DNA of 7,413 nt from an uncultured Mycoplasmatota bacterium (GTDB taxonomy: Bacteria; Bacillota_I; Bacilli_A; RF39; UBA660), in the NCBI GenBank assembly GCA_900553765.1, contig USET01000048.1:1-7413 (forward strand). Direction: 5' to 3'. The notes beneath the pieces are model-generated. The model did no database searches. It saw nothing but the letters and a program-made list of their open reading frames with translations, and was not told the DNA's origin. Positions 1 to 6,647 of this stretch are shown here, piece by piece; within the stretch, counting starts at the first letter, position 1, and the number at the start of each line of letters is the position of its first letter. A program made the translations under genes and the position numbers.

Positions 1-549
1 ACTAAGAAAACAGCAATGCAATCAGAAAATTTAAAATTAGCGCGTCCAGAATTAGATCGATTAGAGAAAAAATATAGAAATAAACAAGATCAAGAAAGTT
101 TGATGCGTAAGAATCAAGAAATGTTGGGAATTTATAAAAAATACAATATTAATCCAATGTCTGGTTGTTTGTTTAGTTTAATTCAAATTCCATTATTCTT
201 TGCTTTTTACGAAGCAATGAATCGTCTACCTGTAATTTTTGAAGAAGTATTATTTGGATTCCATTTAGGTACAAATCCATTATCTGCTTTAGGACATGGA
301 CAATATATTTATATTATTACAGTTGTTCTCGTAATTGCAGCAAGCTATTTCTCAATGAGATTGAATAGTGGAGCAGCAATGAGTGGAGAGCAAGCCAATC
401 AAATGAAAATGATGAGTAATATGATGGTTATTTTTATCGGAATCGCATCATTATCTTTATCTACTGGAATTGCATTATATTGGATCGTAAATAATACGTT
501 TACAATTATTCAAAATTTAGTTGTAAAGAGGAGGAAACAAAAATGCTAG
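1..549 (+). CDS. yidC: YidC/Oxa1 membrane protein insertase, 3' part
   Basis: The reading frame is open from the first base (T-K-K-T-A-M...), so the Met codon at 16 is internal and the gene starts before the window; 182 C-terminal residues are present. YidC inserts and folds membrane proteins, alone or with SecYEG. Seen here: a charged cytoplasmic coiled-coil-like stretch (about residues 6-45, rich in K/E/R/Q), then the family motif NPMSGC (51-56) leading into a membrane segment (about 55-72, IQIPLFFAFY), another segment at about 102-120, a loop with Met-rich QMKMMSNMM, and the final pair of segments (about 141-172) with the typical ALYWIVNN. It ends in a basic tail, KRRKQKC. The missing 5' part should hold the signal sequence, the first membrane segments and the conserved groove arginine, so these cannot be checked. 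The last codons contain the jag ribosome binding site, and the stop overlaps jag by 7 nt. In Bacillota this gene normally follows rpmH-rnpA near oriC. Identification is firm. Confidence 0.96.
   Translation, partial: TKKTAMQSENLKLARPELDRLEKKYRNKQDQESLMRKNQEMLGIYKKYNINPMSGCLFSLIQIPLFFAFYEAMNRLPVIFEEVLFGFHLGTNPLSALGHGQYIYIITVVLVIAASYFSMRLNSGAAMSGEQANQMKMMSNMMVIFIGIASLSLSTGIALYWIVNNTFTIIQNLVVKRRKQKC
527..534 (+). promoter_or_regulatory. Strong Shine-Dalgarno of jag inside yidC
   Basis: AGAGGAGG lies 8 nt before the jag ATG at 543, within the last yidC codons (encoding the KRRK tail). It fixes the jag start and implies co-transcription of yidC and jag. Confidence 0.85.
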
Positions 550-1229
550 AGACACATGTGTTTGAAGGAAAAAACGAAGAGGAAGTAATGGAAAGATGTC
601 TTGGAACTTTAATGGTAACAAAAGATCAATTATATATGAGGGAAGAGACAAAAGAAGGATCGCTATTTAAAGCAAAAAAATATAAAATAGAAGTTATTTC
701 TAAGGATGAAATCAAAGAATTTATCAAAAGTTTTATGTCTACAATTGCGAATCAGATGAAAATAGAAATAAATTGTGAAGTAAGAGAACAAGAGGATATT
801 TTTCATGTTACATTAGTAAGCAATCATAATGCGATATTAATTGGGAAAGATGGTAGAACTTTGAACGCATTGCAAATAATTATGAGACAAGCATTGCAAA
901 AACAAACTGGTTTCCCAATTAAAGTAGATTTAGACGCTTCACATTACAAAGCACATAAAAATAAAAATTTCGAATACGAAATTAAAAAAATTGCAAAAGA
1001 AGTATTGGCTAGTCATGTCGATGTGAAATTAGATCCTATGAATTCTTATCAACGTCGATTAGTGCATAATGTAGTAAGTAAATATGATCATCTGACATCT
1101 TTTTCGACAGGTGAGGGTGTAGATAGATTTGTTACCATTGCATATCATGAAGATTCAAACTATATATCATATATAGTTTTTTTTTGTTGCCTTGACTATC
1201 GTATTGAAATCATTTACAATAGCACGTAG
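543..1229 (+). CDS. jag: Jag/KhpB RNA-binding protein with unusual C-terminal tail
   Basis: This encodes Jag (KhpB, SpoIIIJ-associated protein), a cytoplasmic RNA-binding protein linked in streptococci to cell elongation and to its partner KhpA. Three parts are visible in 228 residues: a Jag_N domain (about 1-52, with a FEGKNEEEV start), a type II KH domain (about 70-150) with the GxxG loop in IGKDG (100-104), and an R3H domain with R171-x3-H175 and the STGEGVDRFVTIAY ending (about 188-201). The start is set by a strong Shine-Dalgarno 8 nt upstream. Family members usually end shortly after the last R3H strand, here near residue 204. This frame continues for another 24 residues, rich in Y, I, F and C. 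The DNA for that tail contains a terminator-like hairpin (1157-1185) and a promoter (1192-1220), so the tail looks like read-on into non-coding sequence after loss of a stop or a frameshift. The core assignment is certain; the exact 3' end is not, because a run of nine T's lies in the tail. Confidence 0.93.
   Translation: MLETHVFEGKNEEEVMERCLGTLMVTKDQLYMREETKEGSLFKAKKYKIEVISKDEIKEFIKSFMSTIANQMKIEINCEVREQEDIFHVTLVSNHNAILIGKDGRTLNALQIIMRQALQKQTGFPIKVDLDASHYKAHKNKNFEYEIKKIAKEVLASHVDVKLDPMNSYQRRLVHNVVSKYDHLTSFSTGEGVDRFVTIAYHEDSNYISYIVFFCCLDYRIEIIYNST
1157..1185 (+). terminator. Terminator-like hairpin inside the jag 3' end
   Basis: A perfect 10-bp inverted repeat (AAACTATATA / TATATAGTTT, 3-nt loop TCA) runs straight into nine T's (1177-1185). 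The shape is that of an intrinsic terminator, but the stem has only one G-C pair and so may be weak. It lies in the jag reading frame; ribosomes translating jag to its stop at 1227 would cover the hairpin and could reduce termination. A promoter follows 7 nt later, which fits a transcription-unit boundary here. Confidence 0.55.
1192..1220 (+). promoter_or_regulatory. Sigma-A-type promoter for HD gene-mnmE-ZIP
   Basis: TTGACT (1192-1197) and TACAAT (1215-1220) are separated by exactly 17 nt, each one base or so from the housekeeping consensus. A start about 7 nt after the -10 would give a leader of roughly 17 nt before the ATG at 1244, with the AAGGA ribosome site inside it. The whole promoter lies within the last codons of the jag frame and directly follows a terminator-like hairpin, which supports a new transcription unit beginning here. 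Confidence 0.7.
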
Positions 1230-1243
1230 ACAAGGATGATAAG

Positions 1244-1741
1244 ATGAGAAAAGAAGATGAACGTGAATTTTATGAATATGTGAAATTTATTTTAGAACAT
1301 CCTGAGTTTCAAAAAAGGAAAAGTTACATGCATCATGTAGATACTTCTGTGTATGAACACAGTTTAAGAGTCGCAAAACGTTCTTATAGTATGGCTAAGA
1401 GATTACATTTAGATTATAAAAGTATAGCAATCGGAGCGTTATTACATGATTTTTATACAAATCCAGGGCAGGAGTGTACAGAAAAGAAAAAATTTTTTGA
1501 ACAACACGCTTTTAGGCATGGGAAAGAAGCATATGAAAATGCTTCTAAATATTTCCCAGAATATATGAATCCTAAAATTAAGAATATGATTGTAAGACAT
1601 ATGTTTCCTGTTACAATTACGCCTCCAAGATATGCAGAAAGTTGGATTGTAACACTTATGGATAAATATGATTCATTAGAAGTACTAAAAAAGCCAAGTG
1701 ATTGGCCTATGTATTTAGGAATAAAAAAGAAAAAGAGGTGA
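1244..1741 (+). CDS. HD-domain phosphohydrolase-like protein
   Basis: A 165-residue soluble protein of the HD superfamily, metal-dependent phosphohydrolases; its substrate is unknown. Visible ligand residues run in the usual order: H39 (in the YEHSLRVA segment), H68-D69 (in GALLHDFY), H88 and H92 (in the QHAFRHG segment), H119 (in IVRHMFP) and D140 (in LMDKYD). The pattern LLHDFY...HAFRHGKEAYENA...IVRHMFPVT resembles a clostridial group of small stand-alone HD proteins annotated only as HD domain protein. There is no signal peptide, no membrane segment and no second domain; the C-terminus is a lysine run (KKKKR). The start is supported by AAGGA (1232-1236), 7 nt upstream. A promoter overlaps the end of jag, and mnmE follows after 4 nt with its ribosome site inside the last codons, so the two are very likely co-transcribed. 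This gene is an addition to the usual jag-mnmE neighbourhood. Family is sure; function is open (nucleotide or signalling-nucleotide hydrolysis are possibilities only). Confidence 0.88.
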   Translation: MRKEDEREFYEYVKFILEHPEFQKRKSYMHHVDTSVYEHSLRVAKRSYSMAKRLHLDYKSIAIGALLHDFYTNPGQECTEKKKFFEQHAFRHGKEAYENASKYFPEYMNPKIKNMIVRHMFPVTITPPRYAESWIVTLMDKYDSLEVLKKPSDWPMYLGIKKKKR

Positions 1742-1745
1742 TAAG

Positions 1746-3107
1746 ATGGAAGATACAATCGCAGCAATTTCGACAGCACTTGGAGTAGGAGCGATTTCTA
1801 TTGTGCGAGTAAGCGGGTCAGATGCATTAGATATAGTAGATCAAATATGGGATGGAAAAGATCTAAGAAAAGTGCCTACACATACAATTCATTATGGACA
1901 TATAATAGAAAAGGACAAAATTGTAGATGAAGTATTAGTAACAGTTATGTTATCTCCACGTACATTTACAACAGAAAATATAGTTGAAATTAATTGTCAT
2001 GGTGGAATTGCAACGACAAATAAGGTATTAGAATTACTTCTTTTACATGGTTGTCGTCTTGCCGAACCTGGAGAATTTACGAAAAGAGCTTTTTTAAATG
2101 GAAGAATTGATTTAACAGAAGCAGAAGGAGTAATGGATTTAATCTCTGCTAAAACGGATCAATCTCGTGATTTAGCAATCAATCAAGTAAGTGGAAAAGT
2201 TTCTACTATGATTCATAATTTAAGACAGAGTTTAGTAGAAATTATCGCTAATATAGAAGTGAATATCGATTATCCAGAATATGAAGATATCGAGCAGTTA
2301 ACAACGGAAAAAATATTACCATCGATGGCTAAGGTAAAAGAAGAAATGCATCGTATTTTAAGAAATAGTGAGAATGGAAAAATCGTAAAAGAAGGAATCA
2401 AAACTTCTATTATTGGCAGACCAAATGTAGGAAAGAGTAGTATTTTAAATCAACTTTTAGAAGAAGACAAGGCAATTGTTACTGATATTGCTGGAACGAC
2501 ACGGGACATTGTCGAAGGAACAATCAATATCGACGGAGTATTGCTCCACATGATCGATACAGCGGGTATTAGAAAAACAGATGATATCGTCGAAAAAATA
2601 GGTGTTGAAAAAAGCTTATCATTCATGGAAGAGTCTGATTTAGTACTATTTGTATTAAATGGAAATGAAGCTTTGGATTCTGAAGATCTCACACTTTTAA
2701 ATAAATTAAAAGAGCAGAATAAAAACTATATTGTCATTGTAAATAAAACAGATTTACAACAAAAAATAGATTTAAGTAAAATAGATGTTGATCATATCAT
2801 ATATATGAGTGCATTAAGGAATGAAGGAATCGAAGAATTAAAGAATAAGATCAAAGAATTATTTGGTTTAGAAAAAATTGAAACCAGCGATATGACTTAT
2901 TTAACAAATGCGAGAAGTATTGCTATTTTAAAACAGGCATTAGATTCTTTAAGAGAAGTAGAAGAAGGAATTAAGAATCATATGCCGATCGATATGGTGG
3001 AAATCGATATTAAAAATATATGGAATTTATTAGGAGAAATTATTGGGGAATCATATGAAGAAGAATTAATAGACCAATTATTCAGTCAATTTTGTTTGGG
3101 AAAATAA
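1746..3107 (+). CDS. mnmE: tRNA modification GTPase MnmE
   Basis: MnmE (TrmE) works with MnmG to place an aminomethyl or carboxymethylaminomethyl group at C5 of the wobble uridine U34 in certain tRNAs, using a methylene-tetrahydrofolate carbon, FAD and GTP hydrolysis. The 453 residues match the family length. Seen in order: an N-terminal folate-binding/dimerisation domain (about 1-118, with DTIAAISTA, VEINCHGG and the PGEFTKRAFLNG stretch), a helical domain, and an inserted G domain (about 218-378). G-motifs are P-loop GRPNVGKSS (224-232, with potassium-binding N227), GTTRD (250-254), DTAG (271-274) followed by the likely catalytic E283, NKTD (333-336) and SAL (355-357). The C-terminus FCLGK keeps the near-terminal cysteine (C450) of the family's C-(I/L/V)-G-K end. 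The ribosome site AGAGGTG (1734-1740) overlaps the HD gene stop. It is transcribed with the HD gene upstream and probably the ZIP gene downstream, and is separated from mnmG, which is often next to it. Confidence 0.98.
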   Translation: MEDTIAAISTALGVGAISIVRVSGSDALDIVDQIWDGKDLRKVPTHTIHYGHIIEKDKIVDEVLVTVMLSPRTFTTENIVEINCHGGIATTNKVLELLLLHGCRLAEPGEFTKRAFLNGRIDLTEAEGVMDLISAKTDQSRDLAINQVSGKVSTMIHNLRQSLVEIIANIEVNIDYPEYEDIEQLTTEKILPSMAKVKEEMHRILRNSENGKIVKEGIKTSIIGRPNVGKSSILNQLLEEDKAIVTDIAGTTRDIVEGTINIDGVLLHMIDTAGIRKTDDIVEKIGVEKSLSFMEESDLVLFVLNGNEALDSEDLTLLNKLKEQNKNYIVIVNKTDLQQKIDLSKIDVDHIIYMSALRNEGIEELKNKIKELFGLEKIETSDMTYLTNARSIAILKQALDSLREVEEGIKNHMPIDMVEIDIKNIWNLLGEIIGESYEEELIDQLFSQFCLGK

Positions 3108-3126
3108 AGATTGAAAGAGGGAAAGT

Positions 3127-3939
3127 ATGGTTTCTTGGTTTACAAGTTTATCTTGTACATGGCAAGCATTGCTTGCAACTTTGTTTACTTGGAGTATTAC
3201 AGCATTAGGTGCTAGTTTAGTACTATTAATGAAAAAAATAAATAAAAGTTTTATGGATGGAATGCTGGGATTTGCAGCTGGTGTCATGATTGCTGCTTCA
3301 TTCTGGTCTTTATTAGAACCATCGATAGAGATGTCTACAACGCTAGGGATGAATGCTTGGCTGATGGCTCTATTAGGTTTCATGAGCGGAGGATTACTTT
3401 TATTTATAGGAGATAATGTATACAAAGTATATCTTCAAAAACATCCTAAGAAACAACACGAAACAAAATCAGAAAGCTTTAAACTATGTTTAATGTTGAT
3501 TGTTTCTATTACATTGCATAATATTCCAGAAGGACTTGCAATTGGAGTAGCTTTTGGATCTTTAGCCTATGGCTTAGAAGGTGCGACACTTGCATCTGCA
3601 GTCACGTTAGCAATTGGAATTGGGCTTCAAAATTTTCCAGAAGGTAGCGCAGTATCTTTTCCACTAAGAAGGGAAGGATATTCGAGAAAAAAAGCTTTCT
3701 TTTATGGTCAATTGAGTGGAATTGTTGAACCGATTGCAGGAGTACTAGGAGCTTTATTGGTAGTTAATATTAGATTTTTATTACCATTTTTACTAGCTTT
3801 CGCAGCTGGGGCTATGATATATGTTGTCGTCCAAGAATTGATACCGGAAAGTCAAACGAATCAACAAAAAGATTTGATGGCAATTTTTACATTGATTGGC
3901 TTTGGTGTAATGATGATTATGGATGTCGCATTAGGGTAG
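3127..3939 (+). CDS. ZIP-family divalent metal transporter
   Basis: A 270-residue integral membrane protein of the ZIP family (GufA/ZupT-like), which moves Zn2+ and sometimes Fe2+ or Mn2+ into the cytoplasm. About eight membrane segments can be placed (roughly 14-35, 45-63, 78-96, 119-142, 150-175, 190-210, 213-235, 250-268). The two metal-site helices are plain: HNIPEG at 131-136 and QNFPEG at 168-173, the latter with Q instead of H as is common in GufA-like members. Further acidic candidates are E64 (FWSLLEP) and E201 (GIVEP). The cytoplasmic loop between segments 3 and 4 is short and has H106 and H111. The ending MIMDVALG is typical. The ribosome site is AAAGAGGG (3114-3121). It starts 19 nt after mnmE with no visible promoter or Zur-type operator in between and ends at a terminator, so it appears to be the last gene of the mnmE unit. 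Metal specificity cannot be read from the sequence. Confidence 0.93.
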   Translation: MVSWFTSLSCTWQALLATLFTWSITALGASLVLLMKKINKSFMDGMLGFAAGVMIAASFWSLLEPSIEMSTTLGMNAWLMALLGFMSGGLLLFIGDNVYKVYLQKHPKKQHETKSESFKLCLMLIVSITLHNIPEGLAIGVAFGSLAYGLEGATLASAVTLAIGIGLQNFPEGSAVSFPLRREGYSRKKAFFYGQLSGIVEPIAGVLGALLVVNIRFLLPFLLAFAAGAMIYVVVQELIPESQTNQQKDLMAIFTLIGFGVMMIMDVALG

Positions 3940-3960
3940 AAGATGAAAATCTTCTTTTTT
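3938..3960 (+). terminator. Intrinsic terminator after the ZIP gene
   Basis: A 7-bp perfect stem (AGAAGAT / ATCTTCT) with a GAAA tetraloop is followed by T's to 3960. The stem begins in the TAG stop of the ZIP gene. It should end the HD-mnmE-ZIP transcript and separate it from mnmG. Confidence 0.8.
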
Positions 3961-3961
3961 G

Positions 3962-3990
3962 TTGATTCTAGCTGTATCTTATGCTAGAAT
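3962..3990 (+). promoter_or_regulatory. Candidate upstream promoter P1 of mnmG-rsmG
   Basis: TTGATT (3962-3967), 17 nt, TAGAAT (3985-3990): four and five of six bases match the housekeeping consensus. It sits immediately after the ZIP terminator. A transcript from here would have a leader of about 75 nt before mnmG. The -10 and the end of the -35 fall in the arms of an inverted repeat (3965-3990). Confidence 0.5.
3965..3990 (+). repeat. Inverted repeat across promoter P1
   Basis: ATTCTAGC (3965-3972) and GCTAGAAT (3983-3990) are perfect 8-bp reverse complements with a 10-nt spacer. No T-run follows, so it is not a terminator. Its arms overlap the -35 end and the -10 of P1, the position expected of an operator, but an RNA stem or chance cannot be excluded. 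Confidence 0.55.
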
Positions 3991-4011
3991 ACATTGCGGA
4001 AAATGAAATGT

Positions 4012-4040
4012 TTGTGTTCTTCATAAGAACATAGTATAAT
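4012..4040 (+). promoter_or_regulatory. Candidate proximal promoter P2 of mnmG-rsmG
   Basis: A perfect -10 TATAAT (4035-4040) has a poor -35, TTGTGT (4012-4017), 17 nt upstream. The predicted start near 4047 gives a leader of about 24 nt with the GGAG ribosome site in it. The weak -35 and the dyad in its spacer hint that it may depend on a regulator. Confidence 0.6.
4015..4031 (+). repeat. 17-bp dyad in the P2 spacer
   Basis: TGTTCTTCATAAGAACA is a perfect palindrome of 7-bp arms around CAT, lying between the -35 and -10 of P2. No T-run follows. Size and position resemble a binding site for a dimeric repressor or activator; I do not recognise the regulator. Confidence 0.55.
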
Positions 4041-4054
4041 TGAAAGGTATAAAA

Positions 4055-4060
4055 AAGGAG
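4055..4060 (+). promoter_or_regulatory. Ribosome binding site that sets the mnmG start
   Basis: AAGGAG is only 1 nt before an in-frame GTG (4062) but 10 nt before the ATG at 4071. The spacing favours ATG 4071, which also places the nucleotide-binding strand directly at the N-terminus (MDYEVIVVGGG), as usual for MnmG. Confidence 0.8.
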
Positions 4061-4070
4061 TGTGGAATAC

Positions 4071-5936
4071 ATGGATTATGAAGTTATTGTAGTAGGGGGA
4101 GGACATGCAGGATGTGAAGCTGCTCTTGCTTGTGCTCGTAAAGGACATAAAACATTATTAGCAACTGGAAATATTCAAAATATCGCCGATATGCCATGTA
4201 ATCCATCCATTGGAGGAAGTGCCAAGGGAATTGTAGTTCGTGAAATCGATGCATTAGGTGGAGAAATGGGAATCAATGCAGATAAATCCTTGATTCAAAT
4301 GAAAATGTTAAATAGCAAAAAAGGACCGGCAGTACGTGCATTACGTGCTCAGGCAGATAAGATAACATATCCTGAAGAAATGAGAAAAACACTATTTCAT
4401 CAAGAGAATTTAACTGTATTAGAATGTATGGTAGAAGATTTAATTGTTGAAGATCATTGTGCTAAAGGAGTTATTTTAGATGATGAAACGAAAATCACAA
4501 GCGAGAGAGTTATATTGACGACGGGTACTTATTTAAAGGCAGATATTCTAGTAGGAGATACAAGAAGAAGAGAAGGTCCTCACGGAGAAAAACCTAGTAA
4601 TCATTTAAGTGATCGTTTGAAAGATCTTGGTTTTAAAATCATACGATTAAAGACAGGAACTCCACAACGAATTTTAAAAAGTAGCATCGATTTTTCTGTA
4701 ACACAAGAGGAAAAAGGAGATAGTGTATATCATACGTTTAGTCATGATTGTGAACCTTTTTACGATATAGATGATCAAATTTCTTGTTATCTAGTTTATA
4801 CAAGTGAAAAGACGCACCAAATTATACGTGATCATTTAAATGAATCAAGCATGTATGGAGGACTTGATGACATCGAGGGGATTGGCCCTAGATATTGTCC
4901 ATCGATCGAAGATAAAATAGTTCGTTTTGCAGACAAAGAAAGACATCAATTGTTCTTAGAACCGGAAAGTAGATATCTGGATGAAATCTATATTCAAGGA
5001 TTTTCGACAAGTATGCCATATAATGTACAAGAAGAAATGGTACATTCTTTAAAAGGACTAGAGCATGCAGTGATCAAAAAATATGCTTATGCGATCGAGT
5101 ATGATGCAATTTATCCAACTCAATTAAAACCAACATTAGAAACAAAAATAATTCAGAATTTATATACAGCTGGTCAAATCAATGGTACTAGTGGATATGA
5201 AGAAGCTGCTTGTCAAGGTTTGATGGCAGGAATTAATGCTTCATTATCGTTGGAACATAAAGAACCGCTCGTTTTAAAGCGTAGTGATGCTTATATTGGC
5301 GTATTAATTGACGATTTAGTAACCAAAGGGGTTAGAGATCCTTATCGACTTTTGACATCGCGTGCAGAATATCGATTACTACTAAGAAGTGATAATGCAG
5401 ATTTAAGATTGAGAGAATATGGATATCAAGTAGGATTAATCAACGAGGAAAAATATAAAAAATATTGTCAAAAGAAGCAAGAAATAGAAGCGTTAACAAA
5501 TTATTTGAAAGAGCATAAAGTAACTCCTACAAGAGAAGTAAATGATTATCTTAAATCGATACCAAGTACTGAATTAAAAGATGGAATTAGTTTATACAAT
5601 TTGTTAAAAAGACCTGAAATAACAATGCAGCATTTACAACATTTTATAGAAATTCCATATACAGATGAGATTCAAGAACAGGTGCTTATTCATAATAAAT
5701 ATGAAGGATATATATTAAAAGCTCAAAAAGAAGCAGAAAAAATGTTACGCTTAGAAGCTAAAAAAATTCCTGAAACTATCGATTATGATAAAATTGTAAA
5801 TATTGCAAGTGAGGCAAGACAAAAATTAAAAGAGGTTCGTCCAACATCTATTGGACAAGCTATTCGAATTAGTGGTGTAAATCCATCTGATATTTCTATT
5901 TTGATGGTATATTTAAAAAAAGGTGGTAACCAATGA
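4071..5936 (+). CDS. mnmG: tRNA U34 modification FAD enzyme MnmG (GidA)
   Basis: MnmG is the FAD- and NADH-binding partner of MnmE in making (c)mnm5U34 on tRNAs. With the start at ATG 4071 it has 621 residues, the normal family length; a GTG nine bases earlier is in frame but lies too close to the ribosome site. Visible: the Rossmann dinucleotide motif GGGHAGCEAA (9-18), the MPCNPSIGG segment with conserved C43, the RLKTGTPQRI segment, GPRYCPSIEDK with the second conserved cysteine C276, and the second FAD-contact region TAGQINGTSGYEEAA (366-380). The C-terminal GidA-associated domain has YEGYI (from residue 544), IPETIDYDKI and RISGVNPSDIS. It is preceded by a terminator and two candidate promoters, so it is transcribed apart from mnmE, its partner 0.96 kb upstream. 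It overlaps rsmG by 4 nt (ATGA), so the two are very likely translationally coupled. Nothing in the protein looks degraded. Confidence 0.98.
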   Translation: MDYEVIVVGGGHAGCEAALACARKGHKTLLATGNIQNIADMPCNPSIGGSAKGIVVREIDALGGEMGINADKSLIQMKMLNSKKGPAVRALRAQADKITYPEEMRKTLFHQENLTVLECMVEDLIVEDHCAKGVILDDETKITSERVILTTGTYLKADILVGDTRRREGPHGEKPSNHLSDRLKDLGFKIIRLKTGTPQRILKSSIDFSVTQEEKGDSVYHTFSHDCEPFYDIDDQISCYLVYTSEKTHQIIRDHLNESSMYGGLDDIEGIGPRYCPSIEDKIVRFADKERHQLFLEPESRYLDEIYIQGFSTSMPYNVQEEMVHSLKGLEHAVIKKYAYAIEYDAIYPTQLKPTLETKIIQNLYTAGQINGTSGYEEAACQGLMAGINASLSLEHKEPLVLKRSDAYIGVLIDDLVTKGVRDPYRLLTSRAEYRLLLRSDNADLRLREYGYQVGLINEEKYKKYCQKKQEIEALTNYLKEHKVTPTREVNDYLKSIPSTELKDGISLYNLLKRPEITMQHLQHFIEIPYTDEIQEQVLIHNKYEGYILKAQKEAEKMLRLEAKKIPETIDYDKIVNIASEARQKLKEVRPTSIGQAIRISGVNPSDISILMVYLKKGGNQ

Positions 5937-6637
5937 CAGAACAAGAATTTATTCAGGAACTAAGTAAAATTAATATAACGCCAACAGAATTACAATTAAA
6001 ACAGTTAGAGAAATATTATGAGCTTTTAATTGAATGGAACAAAGTGATGAATTTAACGGGAATTACAGAGAAAGATCAAGTATATTTGAAGCATTTTTAC
6101 GATAGTGCAACCCTTGCTTCTGCAATAGATCTCAACAATGAAAAGAGTTTATGTGATGTAGGAACAGGAGCTGGATTTCCAGGAATTGTAATTAAAATAT
6201 TATTTCCCAATTTAAAAGTAGTATTAATAGATTCTCTACAAAAACGAGTTAACTTTTTAAATCAAGTCATTCAAGAATTAGATCTTAAAAATGTAGAAGT
6301 ATATCATGCAAGGGCAGAAGAATTTGCACAAAATCACAGAGAAGAATTTGATGTTGTCACGGCTCGTGCGGTTGCATCATTGCCTGTACTTTTAGAATAT
6401 TGTGTGCCACTTGTAAAAGTTGGGAAATACTTTATTCCGATGAAGGCTTCAATCGAAGAAGAGATGGTATTATCTTCTAAAGCAATACAAATATTAAAGG
6501 TAGAAATAGAATCGTTGGAAAAATTTGAATTACCGTTTGAGAAGAGCTTGAGATCTATTCTTAAACTAAAAAAAGTAGGAGAGACAAGTAAAAAATATCC
6601 TAGAAAATATAGTGAAATTAAGAAAAGACCATTATAG
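5933..6637 (+). CDS. rsmG: 16S rRNA (guanine-527-N7) methyltransferase RsmG
   Basis: RsmG (GidB) methylates N7 of G527 in the 530 loop of 16S rRNA with S-adenosylmethionine; its loss is known to give low-level streptomycin resistance. The 234 residues fit the family. Seen: the helical N-terminus with LLIEWNKVMNLTGI, the KHFYDSATL segment, SAM motif I CDVGTGAGFPGI (74-85), an acidic end of the next strand (VVLIDSLQKRVNFL), then the conserved ARAVASLPVLLEY region (R145) and the strand with MKA (K171). The start ATG overlaps the mnmG stop as ATGA; the ribosome site AAAGGTGG (5919-5926) is 6 nt upstream, inside mnmG. It shares the mnmG promoters. The TAG stop lies in the loop and arm of a terminator, so this gene ends the unit. 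Confidence 0.97.
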   Translation: MTEQEFIQELSKINITPTELQLKQLEKYYELLIEWNKVMNLTGITEKDQVYLKHFYDSATLASAIDLNNEKSLCDVGTGAGFPGIVIKILFPNLKVVLIDSLQKRVNFLNQVIQELDLKNVEVYHARAEEFAQNHREEFDVVTARAVASLPVLLEYCVPLVKVGKYFIPMKASIEEEMVLSSKAIQILKVEIESLEKFELPFEKSLRSILKLKKVGETSKKYPRKYSEIKKRPL

Positions 6638-6647
6638 GTCTTTTTTT
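6623..6647 (+). terminator. Intrinsic terminator at the rsmG stop
   Basis: AAAAGACC (6623-6630) and GGTCTTTT (6637-6644) form an 8-bp stem with a 6-nt loop, followed by T's to 6647. The rsmG stop codon (6635-6637) lies in the loop/right arm. The A-rich left flank means it may also work in the opposite direction. Confidence 0.85.

Noticed and set aside
1453..1779. 108-codon open frame on the - strand across the HD gene and the start of mnmE
   Set aside because: It is fully antisense to two well-supported genes and spans their junction; its product matches no family I know and there is no convincing ribosome site.
2450..2692. 80-codon - strand open frame inside mnmE
   Set aside because: It is a shadow of the mnmE G domain; serine-rich low-information product with no start context.
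3078..3425. 115-codon - strand open frame over the mnmE end and ZIP start
   Set aside because: Antisense to two clear genes; no promoter or ribosome site seen and no recognisable domain.
3940..4070. Riboswitch or T-box before mnmG
   Set aside because: The gap is only 131 nt, with short simple stems at the promoters, and shows no T-box sequence or recognisable aptamer core.
6201..6210. TATTTCCCAA inside rsmG, same 10-mer as in the noc upstream dyad
   Set aside because: It lies in conserved coding sequence (ILFPN), lacks the partner arm, and a single AT-rich 10-mer match is easily chance.
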